A DNA stretch of 64,000 nucleotides from Mycolicibacterium aurum (lineage in GTDB: Bacteria > Actinomycetota > Actinomycetes > Mycobacteriales > Mycobacteriaceae). The notes beneath the pieces were generated by a model. That model did not search any database and was not told the DNA's origin. It saw only the letters and a list, made by a program, of their open reading frames with translations. Made by a program: the position numbers and the translations under genes. Numbering within the stretch: position 1 is the first letter of the stretch; each line of letters starts with the position of its first letter. The stretch spans positions 3,658,001 through 3,722,000 of the forward strand of contig LT549889.1 of the NCBI GenBank assembly GCA_900078775.1, in the 5' to 3' direction. Positions 26,534 through 35,637 of this stretch are shown here, in pieces.

Positions 26534-29500
26534 TGCGCGGCACCTCCCTGGCCCATATCGGTGATGTCGACGTCGTTGACCGGGCGGCCGTCCAATACCA
26601 GCAGCAGCCCCGCAACCGCTTGCAGCAGTTCGAGATCGCGGATCCGCGGGGCGCCCACCCCGGTGCCGGCCCGCGGGATCGGGATCTGCACGGTCGAGGT
26701 GGTGGCCCGGTAGGCCGCCCCCGGGTACACCCGCTTGAGCCGCAACTGCCCGGAGTCCAGCAGGGTCAGCGGGGACACCTTCAGGGTGGAGTCCGACACG
26801 GTGGACACCTCGGTGACCCCGTACTCGCGGCACAGCAGCCGCAGCCGGGCCACCGCGATCAGGCGCTGCGCCGGTTCGGGCAGCGGGCCGTACCGGTCGA
26901 TGAGTTCGTCGATGACGCGGCTCACCCCGGCACCGTCGGAGGCCGCGGCCAACCGGCGGTAGGCCTCCAGCCGCAGCCGGTCGCTGCCGATGTAGTCCGG
27001 CGGCAGATGCGCATCCACCGGCAGGTCGATCCGCACATCCTTGGGTTCCTCGACGGCGGCGACGGTCTTGCCGTCCACTGCGGCCCGGTAGGCCTCCACG
27101 GCCTCCCCCACCAGCCGCACGTACAGGTCGAACCCGACCCCGGCCACGTGGCCGGACTGTTCGACGCCGAGCACGTTGCCGGCACCGCGAATCTCCAAGT
27201 CCTTCATGGCCACTGCCATACCCGCGCCGAGTTCGTTGTTCTGCGCGATGGTGGCCAGTCGGTCGTGCGCGGTCTCGGTGAGCGGGGTCTCCGGCGGGTA
27301 CAGGAAGTAGGCGTAGCCGCGCTCGCGGCTGCGCCCGACCCGGCCGCGCAGCTGATGCAGCTGGGACAGACCGAAGGTGTCGGCGCGCTCCACGATCAGG
27401 GTGTTGGCATTCGAGATGTCCAGGCCGGTCTCGACGATGGTGGTGCACACCAGGATGTCGAAGTCGCGGTTCCAGAATCCTTCGACCGTCTTCTCCAGCG
27501 CCTCCTCGGGCATCTGCCCGTGCGCCACCACCACCCGGGCCTCGGGCACCATGGCCTGCACCCGCGCCGCGGCCTGGTCGATGGACTTGACCCGGTTGTG
27601 GATGTAGAAGGCCTGCCCGTCGCGCAGCAGTTCGCGGCGCAGCGCCGCGGCGACCTGTTTGTCGTCGTGCGGGCCGACGTAGGTGAGCACCGGGAAGCGT
27701 TCCTCGGGCGGGGTGAGGATGGTCGACATCTCCCGGATGCCGGCCAGGCTCATCTCCAGGGTGCGCGGAATCGGGGTGGCGCTCATGGTCAGTACGTCGA
27801 CGTGGGTGCGCAGGCTCTTGATGTGTTCCTTGTGCTCGACGCCGAAACGTTGTTCCTCGTCCACGATCACCAGGCCGAGGTCCTTCCAGCGCACCGCGGT
27901 CTGCAGCAGCCGGTGGGTGCCGATGACGATGTCGACCGAGCCGTCGGCCATCCCGTCCAGGGTGGCCTTGGAGTCGGTCGGATCGGTGAACCGGGACAGC
28001 CCCTTCACGGTCACCGGGAAGCCGGCGGTGCGCGCGGTGAAGGTCTGCAGATGCTGTTCGGCCAGCAGCGTGGTGGGCACCAGCACCGCCACCTGCTTAC
28101 CGTCCTGTACCGCCTTGAACGCCGCGCGGACCGCGATCTCGGTCTTGCCGTAGCCGACGTCACCGCAGATCACCCGGTCCATCGGGACCGCCTTCTCCAT
28201 ATCGGCCTTGACCTCGGCGATCGCGGTCATCTGGTCCATGGTCTCGGTGAAGCCGAAGGCGTCCTCCATCTCGGCCTGCCACGGGGTGTCCGGACCGAAC
28301 GCGTGCCCGGGGGCGGCTTGACGCTTGGCGTACAGCGCCACCAGCTCGCCGGCGATCTCACGAACCGCCTTGCGCGCCTTGGTCTTGGTGTTCGTCCAGT
28401 CGCTGCCACCGAGCTTGCTCAGGGTGGGCGCCTGCCCGCCGACGTAGCGGGACAGCTGATCGAGCGAGTCCATCGGCACGTACAGCTTGTCGGTGCCGCC
28501 GCCGCGTTTGGCGGAGGCGTACTCCAGCACCAGGTACTCCCGGCGCGCGCCGCCGATGACCCGTTCGGTCATCTCGACGAACTTGCCGATGCCGTGCTGA
28601 TCGTGCACCACCAGGTCGCCGGCCGTCAGCGCCAGCGGGTCGACGACGTTACGCCGTTTGGCGGCAAGCCGTTTACCGTCGGTGGCGGCCACCCGGTTAC
28701 CGGTCAGGTCGGTCTCGGTGATGATCACCAGGTTCGCGCCGGGCACCACCAGACCGTCGTGCAGCGGGCCCTTGACCACACCCACCACACCGGCCGCCGG
28801 CTGCGCTCCCGGATCCAGAAGCGCTGCCGGGGTGTCGGATTCGCCGAGCTGTTCGACGACCCGGTGCGCGGTGCCGGCACCCGGGGTGACCACCGCGGCG
28901 CACCCGCCGGTGAGCACGTGCGCGCGCAGCATGGCGAAGATCTCGTCGACGGCGTGCTGGGTGCGCGCCGACGGGGCGGGGCGCACGTCGAGTTCTATCG
29001 CCGATTCCTCGGTGAGCTGGCTCAGCGTCCACCAGTGTTCGGCCGCGGCCCGGACCTCGTCGAGTTCCCGGAAACCGGAGCCGCCGAGCGCCTCGACGTC
29101 GACCGGGGCGTCGCCGCCGATCGCGGCCACCGACCAGGACGCCTCCAGGAACTCCCGGCCGGTGCGGATCAGATCGGCCGCCCGGGAGCGCACCTTCTCC
29201 GGATCGCACACCAACACCGGGGTGCCGTCGGGCAGGTGGCTGGTCAGCAGGGTCAGCTCATCGGGCTGCAGCACCGGCAGCAGCGCCTCCATGCCGTCGA
29301 CCGGGATGCCCTCGGACAGTTTGGCCAGCATGTCGCCGATGGACCCGGCGACGGTGTTGTCGGTCTGAGGCTGGGCATCGACAAGTTGGCGGGCGCGTTC
29401 CTTGACCGCCTCGGTGAGCAGAATCTCCCGGCACGGCACGGCGACCAGGTGATTGACCTCGATCTCGGCGATGGACCGCTGATCGGCGACGGAGAACATC

Positions 29501-30156
29501 CGCATCTCGGAGACCTCGTCACCCCAGAACTCGATGCGCACCGGGTGTTCGGCCGTCGGCGGGAAGACGTCCAGGATGCCGCCGCGCACGGCGAACTCGC
29601 CGCGCTTGGCCACCATGTCGACCCGGGTGTAGGCCAGCTCGACCAGCCGGGCGATGGTGGCGTCGAAATCTGCGTCGGCGCCCACGGTCAGCGTGACCGG
29701 CTCCAGGTCGCCGAGGGCGGGCACCATCGGCTGCAGCAGCGAACGGGTGGTGGTCACCACCACCTGCAGCGGCGGGCCGAGGTGTTCGTCGTCCGGGCGG
29801 GCGAGCCGGCGCAGCACCATCATCCGGGCGCCGACGGTCTCCACGCCGGGTGAGAGCCGCTCGTGCGGCAGCGTCTCCCAGGACGGGAACAACGCCACTG
29901 CCTCCCCGAAGACGGACTTCAGTTCGGCGGTCAGGTCGTCGGCCTCCCGGCCGGTGGCGGTCACCACCAGCAGCGGGCCGGTGCGCGCCAGCGCCGCCGC
30001 GGCGAACAGCCGGGCGCCGACCGGGCCGACCATCGACAACGTCGTCGGGCGGGCCTGCGCGCGGTCGATCAGATCGGTGAAGGTGGGCGAGCTCAGCGCC
30101 AGGTCGACGAGTCCCGCGAGCGAATTTTGGACATGGGTGTGCCCGGGTGCGGTCAT
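26530..30156 (-). CDS. mfd: Transcription-repair coupling factor Mfd
   Basis: Large translocase that removes stalled RNA polymerase and recruits UvrA. 1208 residues in the standard order: UvrB-like N-terminal module, RNA-polymerase interaction domain (about 480-560), RecG-like helicase core with Walker A GDVGYGKTE and the DEEQ box VDEEQRFG, motif VI QLRGRVGRS, and the C-terminal TRCF domain. ATG 30156 is preferred; a minus-strand TAAGAT hexamer (30167-30172) overlaps the alternative ATG at 30168, which excludes that start if the promoter is real. Confidence 0.96.
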   Translation of the reverse strand: MTAPGHTHVQNSLAGLVDLALSSPTFTDLIDRAQARPTTLSMVGPVGARLFAAAALARTGPLLVVTATGREADDLTAELKSVFGEAVALFPSWETLPHERLSPGVETVGARMMVLRRLARPDDEHLGPPLQVVVTTTRSLLQPMVPALGDLEPVTLTVGADADFDATIARLVELAYTRVDMVAKRGEFAVRGGILDVFPPTAEHPVRIEFWGDEVSEMRMFSVADQRSIAEIEVNHLVAVPCREILLTEAVKERARQLVDAQPQTDNTVAGSIGDMLAKLSEGIPVDGMEALLPVLQPDELTLLTSHLPDGTPVLVCDPEKVRSRAADLIRTGREFLEASWSVAAIGGDAPVDVEALGGSGFRELDEVRAAAEHWWTLSQLTEESAIELDVRPAPSARTQHAVDEIFAMLRAHVLTGGCAAVVTPGAGTAHRVVEQLGESDTPAALLDPGAQPAAGVVGVVKGPLHDGLVVPGANLVIITETDLTGNRVAATDGKRLAAKRRNVVDPLALTAGDLVVHDQHGIGKFVEMTERVIGGARREYLVLEYASAKRGGGTDKLYVPMDSLDQLSRYVGGQAPTLSKLGGSDWTNTKTKARKAVREIAGELVALYAKRQAAPGHAFGPDTPWQAEMEDAFGFTETMDQMTAIAEVKADMEKAVPMDRVICGDVGYGKTEIAVRAAFKAVQDGKQVAVLVPTTLLAEQHLQTFTARTAGFPVTVKGLSRFTDPTDSKATLDGMADGSVDIVIGTHRLLQTAVRWKDLGLVIVDEEQRFGVEHKEHIKSLRTHVDVLTMSATPIPRTLEMSLAGIREMSTILTPPEERFPVLTYVGPHDDKQVAAALRRELLRDGQAFYIHNRVKSIDQAAARVQAMVPEARVVVAHGQMPEEALEKTVEGFWNRDFDILVCTTIVETGLDISNANTLIVERADTFGLSQLHQLRGRVGRSRERGYAYFLYPPETPLTETAHDRLATIAQNNELGAGMAVAMKDLEIRGAGNVLGVEQSGHVAGVGFDLYVRLVGEAVEAYRAAVDGKTVAAVEEPKDVRIDLPVDAHLPPDYIGSDRLRLEAYRRLAAASDGAGVSRVIDELIDRYGPLPEPAQRLIAVARLRLLCREYGVTEVSTVSDSTLKVSPLTLLDSGQLRLKRVYPGAAYRATTSTVQIPIPRAGTGVGAPRIRDLELLQAVAGLLLVLDGRPVNDVDITDMGQGGAAQ

Positions 30157-30216
30157 GATGCCCCCCATCTTAGGCGCCGGACCGGGGTGACCCGGCTCGC
30201 GCCGGAGCCGACCGGC

Positions 30217-30867
30217 CTAGTCGCGGTCGTCGCCGGTGTCGGTCAGCTGCGGGTCGGCCTCCAGGTGGGTCAGCCCGTTCCAGACCACGTTGACCACGTG
30301 CGCGGCCACCACTTCCTTCTTGGGTTCGCGCACGTCCAGCCACCACTGCGCGGTCATCGACACCGACCCGACCAGCGCCTGGGCGTACAGCGGGGCCAGA
30401 TCCGGGTCCAGGCCGCGGCGGGAGAAATCGCCGGCCAGGATGGAGGCCACCTGGTTGACGGCGTCGTTGAGCAGGGAGGCGTAGGTGCCGGAGGTGATCC
30501 CGGCCGGGGAATCCCGGATCAGGATGCGGAACCCGTCGGTGCGCTCCTCGACATAGGTCAGCAGGGCCAGGGCCACCCGCTCGATCCGCACCCGGGACCG
30601 GTTCTTGGTCAGGCCGGCGGTGATGCCGTCCAGCAGCGCCGACATCTCGCGGTCGACGACGACGGCGTACAACCCCTCCTTGCCGCCGAAATGTTCGTAG
30701 ACGACGGGCTTCGAGACGTTCGCGCGCAGCGCGATCTCTTCGACCGAGGTGCCGTCGAAGCCCTTCTCGGCGAACAGCGACTTGGCGATCTCGATCAGCT
30801 GCTGACGGCGTTCACCACCGGTCATCCGGGCACGCGGCGCCCGAGTCTCTTTGTCGGGTGCTGCCAC
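30217..30867 (-). CDS. TetR family transcriptional regulator (Rv1019-like)
   Basis: 216 residues. The N-terminal helix-turn-helix (about 15-62: FDGTSVEEIALRANVSKPVVYEHFGGKE) is complete; the ligand domain has no assigned effector. In M. tuberculosis the equivalent gene precedes mfd/mazG in the same orientation, and an autoregulatory role for this operon is plausible. GTG 30867 follows a TATCCT hexamer by 6 nt. The stop is 60 bases before the mfd start. Confidence 0.9.
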   Translation of the reverse strand: MAAPDKETRAPRARMTGGERRQQLIEIAKSLFAEKGFDGTSVEEIALRANVSKPVVYEHFGGKEGLYAVVVDREMSALLDGITAGLTKNRSRVRIERVALALLTYVEERTDGFRILIRDSPAGITSGTYASLLNDAVNQVASILAGDFSRRGLDPDLAPLYAQALVGSVSMTAQWWLDVREPKKEVVAAHVVNVVWNGLTHLEADPQLTDTGDDRD

Positions 30868-30873
30868 GGGGCC

Positions 30874-30879
30874 AGGATA
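30874..30879 (-). promoter_or_regulatory. -10 hexamer for tetR (leaderless)
   Basis: TATCCT on the minus strand ends 6 nt before GTG 30867. It lies back-to-back with the tRNA promoter. Confidence 0.45.
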
Positions 30880-30893
30880 CGGGGGACGTCGAC

Positions 30894-30899
30894 TAGAGT
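30894..30899 (+). promoter_or_regulatory. Candidate -10 of tRNA-Gln
   Basis: TAGAGT, ending 14 nt before the mature tRNA 5' end, a normal distance for a short pre-tRNA leader. Confidence 0.4.
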
Positions 30900-30913
30900 C
30901 TCGGTTTGTTCGA

Positions 30914-30985
30914 TCCGTCGTGGTGTAATCGGCAGCACCTCTGATTTTGGTTCAGATAGTTCAGGTTCGAGTCCTGGCGACGGAG
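30914..30985 (+). tRNA. tRNA-Gln (UUG anticodon)
   Basis: Cloverleaf read by eye. The acceptor stem TCCGTCG pairs with CGACGGA (30978-30984), discriminator G30985, no encoded CCA. The anticodon stem TCTGA/TCAGA encloses loop TTTTGGT, with anticodon TTG at positions 34-36. The T arm is CAGG-TTCGAGT-CCTG. It lies in the same position as the M. tuberculosis tRNA-Gln gene, between tetR and glmU. Confidence 0.95.
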
Positions 30986-30995
30986 CTGTGAGTCA

Positions 30996-31012
30996 GGCCC
31001 GCCGAGCGGGCC
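30996..31012 (+). terminator. Short GC hairpin after tRNA-Gln
   Basis: GGCCCGC-CGA-GCGGGCC, a 7-bp perfect stem, starts 10 nt after the tRNA. There is no U-tract. Confidence 0.45.
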
Positions 31013-31100
31013 GACAGCCTCCGCGCGCGAGTGGCCCCAAACCGACAGCGTCGACGGCGTGCCACCGAACGGCACTCCTCGCTCGCGGAGGAGGAGAACT

Positions 31101-32546
31101 GTGTCCACCACCGACATCGCCGTGATCGTGCTGGCCGCCGGGGCCGGCACCCGGATGCGGTCGGCCACCCCCAAGGTGCTGCACTCCCTCGGTGGCCGCA
31201 GCATGCTGGCGCACGCCCTGCACACCGCCACCGCATTGGCGCCCGCGCACATCGTGGTCGTCGTCGGGCACGGCCGCGATCGGGTCGGCGCCGAGGTGGC
31301 CCGGATCGCCGAACGGGTGGGCACCCCGATCGGCACCGTGGTGCAGGAGCGACAACTCGGCACCGGGCACGCGGTGGGCGTCGGGCTGTCCGGCCTGCCC
31401 GCCGACTTCGACGGCACCGTGCTGGTGACCTCCGGTGACGTCCCGCTGCTGCACGCCGAGACACTGAGCACCCTGGTGCGCACCCACGACCGGGCCGGCG
31501 CCACCATCCTGACCACCACGCTGAGCGACCCGACCGGGTACGGGCGCATCGTGCGCGACGCCGACGGTGCGGTGACCGCCATCGTGGAACAGGCCGACGC
31601 CGACGAGGCGCAGCGTTCCATCGGCGAGATCAATTCCGGTGTCTACGCTTTCGACGCCGCCGCGCTGCGTTCGGCGTTGGCCCGGCTGACGAACGACAAC
31701 GCCCAGGGCGAGCTGTACCTGACCGACGCGGTGGCCATCCTGCGCGCCGACGGGCACACCGTGCGGGCCGCGCACATCGCCGACACCGTGCAGGTCTCCG
31801 GGGTCAACGACCGCGTTCAGCTCGCCGCGCTCGGCGCCGAACTGAACCGGCGCACCGTCGAGGCCCATCAGCGCGCCGGGGTGACTGTCATCGACCCGCG
31901 CACCACCTGGATCGACGTCGACGTCGAGATCGGGCCGGACACCGTCATCGCGCCGGGCACCCAGCTGCTGGGCGCCACCGCCATCGGCCGCGACTGCACC
32001 ATCGGGCCGGACTCCACCCTGACCGACGTGGAGGTCGGCGACGGGGCGTCGGTCGTCCGCACGCACGGCGAGCTGGCCGCCATCGGTGCGGGCGCCACCG
32101 TCGGGCCGTTCACCTATCTGCGCCCGGGTACCCAGCTGGGCCCGGACGGCAAGCTCGGGGCGTTCGTGGAGACCAAGAATTCGGTGATCGGCGCGGGCAC
32201 CAAGGTGCCGCATCTGACCTATGTCGGGGACGCCGATATCGGCGAGCACAGCAACATCGGCGCCTCCAGCGTCTTCGTCAACTACGACGGCGAGACCAAG
32301 CGGCGCACCACGATCGGGTCCCACGTCAGGACGGGTTCGGACACCATGTTCGTGGCGCCGGTCACCGTCGGGGACGGCGCCTACACCGGCGCGGGCACCG
32401 TGCTGCGCGAAGACGTTCCGCCCGGCGCGCTGGCGATGTCGGAGAACACTCAGCGCACCATCGAGGGCTGGGTGCTACGCAGGCGCCCAGCAAGTGCGTC
32501 CGCCGAGGCCGCCCGCAAGGCCGGGGCACCCGAACCCGACGCCTGA
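31101..32546 (+). CDS. glmU: Bifunctional GlmU, UDP-GlcNAc pyrophosphorylase / GlcN-1-P acetyltransferase
   Basis: Makes UDP-GlcNAc for peptidoglycan and the arabinogalactan linker. The N-terminal uridyltransferase has the nucleotide motif LAAGAGTRMRSATPKVLH (residues 11-28). The C-terminal left-handed beta-helix acetyltransferase begins at about 250, with hexapeptides such as IGRDCTIGPDS and the catalytic His region PHLTYVGDADIG. GTG 31101 has the strong site GAGGAGGAG just upstream, which rules out the upstream in-frame ATG at 31059. 481 residues; first gene before prs. Confidence 0.96.
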   Translation: MSTTDIAVIVLAAGAGTRMRSATPKVLHSLGGRSMLAHALHTATALAPAHIVVVVGHGRDRVGAEVARIAERVGTPIGTVVQERQLGTGHAVGVGLSGLPADFDGTVLVTSGDVPLLHAETLSTLVRTHDRAGATILTTTLSDPTGYGRIVRDADGAVTAIVEQADADEAQRSIGEINSGVYAFDAAALRSALARLTNDNAQGELYLTDAVAILRADGHTVRAAHIADTVQVSGVNDRVQLAALGAELNRRTVEAHQRAGVTVIDPRTTWIDVDVEIGPDTVIAPGTQLLGATAIGRDCTIGPDSTLTDVEVGDGASVVRTHGELAAIGAGATVGPFTYLRPGTQLGPDGKLGAFVETKNSVIGAGTKVPHLTYVGDADIGEHSNIGASSVFVNYDGETKRRTTIGSHVRTGSDTMFVAPVTVGDGAYTGAGTVLREDVPPGALAMSENTQRTIEGWVLRRRPASASAEAARKAGAPEPDA

Positions 32547-32556
32547 TGTTGGCAAT

Positions 32557-32588
32557 CCGGTAACCCGGGGACGCGCAGCGGTTACCGG
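32557..32588. repeat. Inverted repeat between glmU and prs
   Basis: CCGGTAAC and GTTACCGG (perfect 8-bp arms) enclose 16 nt. It ends 5 nt before a TACGAT hexamer (32593-32598), so it could be a glmU terminator or a regulatory site for prs. Confidence 0.4.
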
Positions 32589-32635
32589 CCCGTACGATTA
32601 GCCGGTATCGATCCCCGAACGGCGAAGGCACAAAG

Positions 32636-33616
32636 ATGAGCCACGACTGGACCGACAACCGCAAGAACCTGATGTTCTTCTCCGGCCGGGCCCACCCCGA
32701 ACTGGCCGAGCAGGTTGCCAAGGAACTTGATGTCCCGGTGACCGCGCAGACCGCGCGGGACTTCGCCAACGGCGAGATCTTCGTCCGTTTCGACGAGTCG
32801 GTCCGTGGCTGCGACGCGTTCGTGCTGCAGAGCCACCCCGCACCGCTGAATCAGTGGCTCATGGAGCAGCTGATCATGATCGACGCGCTCAAGCGCGGCA
32901 GCGCCAAGCGCATCACCGCGATCCTGCCGTTCTACCCGTACGCCCGGCAGGACAAGAAGCACCGTGGCCGCGAGCCGATCTCGGCCCGCCTGGTCGCCGA
33001 CCTGCTCAAGACCGCCGGCGCCGACCGGATCGTGTCCGTCGACCTGCACACCGATCAGATCCAGGGTTTCTTCGACGGCCCGGTGGACCACATGCGGGCG
33101 CAGAAGCTGCTCACCGGCTACATCGCCGAGCACTACTCCGACCAGGACATGGTCGTGGTCTCGCCCGACTCGGGCCGGGTGCGCGTCGCCGAGAAGTGGG
33201 CCGACTCGCTCGGCGGTGTGCCGCTGGCCTTCATCCACAAGACCCGCGACCCGCTGGTGCCCAACCAGGTGGTGTCCAACCGGGTGGTCGGTGATGTCAA
33301 GGGCAAGACCTGCATCCTCACCGACGACATGATCGACACCGGTGGCACCATCGCCGGCGCGGTCAAGCTGCTCAAGCAGGACGGCGCCGCCGACGTCATC
33401 ATCGCCGCCACCCACGGCGTGCTGTCCGATCCGGCCGCCCAACGCCTGGCCGAGTGCGGGGCGCGCGAGGTCATCGTCACCAACACCCTGCCGATCACCG
33501 AGGACAAGCGGTTCCCGACACTGACGGTACTGTCCATCGCGCCGCTGCTGGCCAACACCATCCGCGCCGTCTTCGACAACGGCTCGGTGACCGGACTGTT
33601 CGACGGATCCGCCTAG
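32636..33616 (+). CDS. prs: Ribose-phosphate pyrophosphokinase
   Basis: Makes PRPP from ribose 5-phosphate and ATP, the precursor for nucleotides, His, Trp, NAD and, in mycobacteria, arabinan donors (DPA). 326 residues with the ATP flexible-loop region YARQDKKHRGREPIS, the ribose-5-phosphate/Mg motif SVDLHTDQIQGFF and the PRPP loop CILTDDMIDTGGT. The UAG stop abuts the next ATG without a gap. In the order glmU-prs-arsC-lpqT. Confidence 0.97.
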   Translation: MSHDWTDNRKNLMFFSGRAHPELAEQVAKELDVPVTAQTARDFANGEIFVRFDESVRGCDAFVLQSHPAPLNQWLMEQLIMIDALKRGSAKRITAILPFYPYARQDKKHRGREPISARLVADLLKTAGADRIVSVDLHTDQIQGFFDGPVDHMRAQKLLTGYIAEHYSDQDMVVVSPDSGRVRVAEKWADSLGGVPLAFIHKTRDPLVPNQVVSNRVVGDVKGKTCILTDDMIDTGGTIAGAVKLLKQDGAADVIIAATHGVLSDPAAQRLAECGAREVIVTNTLPITEDKRFPTLTVLSIAPLLANTIRAVFDNGSVTGLFDGSA

Positions 33617-33958
33617 ATGGCCGCTCGCATCTTCCACAACCCGAAGTGCTCGACCTCGCGCAAGACGCTGGATCTGTTGCGCGAGAACGACATCGAGCCC
33701 GAGATCGTGCTGTACCTGAAGACCCCGCCCACCCGGGACGAGTTGGTCTCGATGATCGCCGACGCCGGTATCGACGTGCGCACCGCGGTACGCAAGCGCG
33801 AAAGCCTGTACGGCGAACTGGGTTTGGCGGACGCCACCGATGACGAGCTACTCGACGCTCTTGTCCAGCACCCCATCCTGATCGAGCGGCCGTTCGTCGT
33901 CACCGACAAGGGCACCCGGCTGGCGCGCCCGATTGAGAACGTCCACGAAATCCTGTGA
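33617..33958 (+). CDS. arsC: ArsC/Spx-family protein (arsenate reductase-like)
   Basis: 113 residues, thioredoxin-fold ArsC family of the glutaredoxin/mycothiol type. The single catalytic Cys is in FHNPKCSTSRKT (Cys11) near the N-terminus; family Arg residues are in VRKRESLY and the C-terminus reads IERPFVVTDKG. There is no ars operon around it, so its role as an arsenate reductase is not supported by context; a redox or regulatory function is possible. The start follows the prs stop directly and its stop overlaps lpqT (GTGA). Confidence 0.85.
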   Translation: MAARIFHNPKCSTSRKTLDLLRENDIEPEIVLYLKTPPTRDELVSMIADAGIDVRTAVRKRESLYGELGLADATDDELLDALVQHPILIERPFVVTDKGTRLARPIENVHEIL

Positions 33959-34614
33959 GCAGGGCGCTGCTGGCGGTTCCGCTGCTGACCGCAGCGCTGC
34001 TGTCCGGCTGCGGTGCGGCCACCCCGGACTATCAGTCGCTGTTGTCCACTGCCCCGACCCGGCCCACCTCGGCGTCCGCGCAGGAGTCCGTCCCGCTGTC
34101 GGCATACCTGGAGAGCGTCGGCGTCCAGGGCCGCCCGGTGGCCCCGGAGAAGCTGCCCGACCTGACCGTGACGGTACCCCGGCCGCAGGGCTGGCGCGAT
34201 TACACCAATCCCAACCTGGCACCGGGCACCCGGGTGATCGCCGACGGTGAGACCTATCCGACGGCCATGCTGATGGTGTTCACCCTGGACGGGGACTTCG
34301 ACGTCGCCGAGGCGCTCAAGCACGCCGACGTCGACGCCGAGCTGTCGCAGAACTTCAAGAAGCTCAACGGATCCCGGGATGACTTCCAGGGTTTCCCGTC
34401 CTCCATGATCGAGGGCACCTATGACCTCAACGGGCAGCGCATGCAGGCCTACAACCGCATCGTCTTCGCCACCGGCTCCAAGCCCAAGGCGCCGGACGGC
34501 GACCCGCAGAACTATCTGGTGCAACTGACGGTCACCAGCTTCGCCGACGACGCCGAGTCCAAGGGTCCGGCGATCGAGAAGATCATCTCCGGGTTCGACG
34601 TCGCGGCGAAGTAG
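33955..34614 (+). CDS. lpqT: LpqT-like lipoprotein
   Basis: 219-residue lipoprotein with lipobox LSGC (Cys19), then a Ser/Thr/Pro linker and the LpqN/LpqT domain (PQGWRDYTNPNLAPGT, YPTAMLMVFTLDGDFD, C-terminal EKIISGFDV). The family is surface-exposed and of unsettled function; LpqN in M. tuberculosis has been linked to host interaction. GTG 33955 overlaps the ArsC-like stop by 4 bases. Equivalent of Rv1016c. Confidence 0.92.
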   Translation: MSRALLAVPLLTAALLSGCGAATPDYQSLLSTAPTRPTSASAQESVPLSAYLESVGVQGRPVAPEKLPDLTVTVPRPQGWRDYTNPNLAPGTRVIADGETYPTAMLMVFTLDGDFDVAEALKHADVDAELSQNFKKLNGSRDDFQGFPSSMIEGTYDLNGQRMQAYNRIVFATGSKPKAPDGDPQNYLVQLTVTSFADDAESKGPAIEKIISGFDVAAK

Positions 34615-34636
34615 CCGGGCAGCTCGGCGTTTTGGC

Positions 34637-34642
34637 TACTGT
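34637..34642 (+). promoter_or_regulatory. -10 hexamer before the SDR gene
   Basis: TACTGT ends 7 nt before ATG 34650 and supports that start over TTG 34632 and GTG 34641. Confidence 0.45.
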
Positions 34643-34649
34643 GGCTGAC

Positions 34650-35516
34650 ATGGCCTCCTGGACCGCCGCGGATCTGCCGTCCTTCGCTGGCCGCCACGTC
34701 ATCGTGACCGGCGCCAACAGCGGGCTCGGCCTGCACACCGCCGGTGAGCTGGCGCGCGTCGGCGCCTCGGTGACGCTGGCGGTGCGCAACCTGGACAAGG
34801 GCCGCCAAGCCGCCGCCACCATGACCGGTGAGGTGGCGGTCCGCGAGCTCGACCTGCAGGACCTGGCCTCGGTGCGGGCCTTCGCCGCGGACACCGGACC
34901 GGTCGACGTCCTGATCAACAACGCCGGCATCATGGCCGTGCCCTACGCCCAGACCGTCGACGGGTTCGAGAGCCAGATCGGCACCAACCACCTCGGGCAT
35001 TTCGCGCTGACCAATCTGCTGCTGCCCAAGATCACCGACCGGGTGGTGACGGTGTCCTCGATGATGCACCTGCTCGGCCGGGTCAACCTCAACGACCTGA
35101 ACTGGAAGGCCCGGCCCTACTCGGCGTGGCTGGCCTACGGGCAGTCCAAGCTGGCCAACCTGCTGTTCACCAGCGAGCTGCAGCGCCGGCTCGGTAGGGC
35201 CGGGTCACCGGTGCTCGCCGTCGCCGCCCATCCCGGCTATTCGGCCACCAACCTGCAGGGCCAGACCGGCAACGCCACCGGCGACGTGATCTGGAAGGCC
35301 GCCAACCGGATGGCCACCGACGCCGCGTTCGGCGCCCGGCAGACCCTGTACGCGGCCGCCGCGGAGCTGCCCGGGGACAGTTTCATCGGACCCCGGTTCG
35401 GCCAACTCGGCCCCACCGGCCCCAGCCCGCGCAGCCCGCTGGCCCGCAACCCCAGGACCGCGGCCCGGCTGTGGGAGCTGTCCGCCCAGCTCACGGGCAC
35501 CGAATTTCGGATCTGA
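34650..35516 (+). CDS. SDR family oxidoreductase (retinol dehydrogenase-like)
   Basis: NAD(P)-dependent short-chain dehydrogenase, 288 residues. Cofactor motif TGANSGLG (about 22-29), NNAG at the fourth strand (INNAGIM), active Ser in VSSMMH and Tyr-x3-Lys in YGQSKLANL. The larger size and HPGYSATNLQG segment are typical of the WWOX/retinol-dehydrogenase-like branch. The substrate is unknown. The start ATG follows a TANNNT hexamer. Confidence 0.9.
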   Translation: MASWTAADLPSFAGRHVIVTGANSGLGLHTAGELARVGASVTLAVRNLDKGRQAAATMTGEVAVRELDLQDLASVRAFAADTGPVDVLINNAGIMAVPYAQTVDGFESQIGTNHLGHFALTNLLLPKITDRVVTVSSMMHLLGRVNLNDLNWKARPYSAWLAYGQSKLANLLFTSELQRRLGRAGSPVLAVAAHPGYSATNLQGQTGNATGDVIWKAANRMATDAAFGARQTLYAAAAELPGDSFIGPRFGQLGPTGPSPRSPLARNPRTAARLWELSAQLTGTEFRI

Positions 35517-35637
35517 GCCGGTGCTGGGTTAGCCTGATGGGCATCACGGCGAGGGTGGCTCGACCACCGTTATCGACGGGAACCTGTTTGTTCTTCCCTG
35601 GCCGTGCGTTTCCCATACCGGCACAGGAGTAGAGAAC

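Noticed and set aside
25610..27448. MazG extended to 612 residues
   Set aside because: The upstream part is the mfd antisense; ATG 26533 with the ATGA overlap gives the normal MazG.
26533..29853. 1106-codon plus-strand open frame
   Set aside because: It is antisense to mfd, whose complete domain set explains the region; high GC keeps the third-position frame open.
30914..30985. tRNA-Gln as an integration (att) site
   Set aside because: No integrase and no repeated tRNA 3' end nearby; the neighbours are backbone genes.
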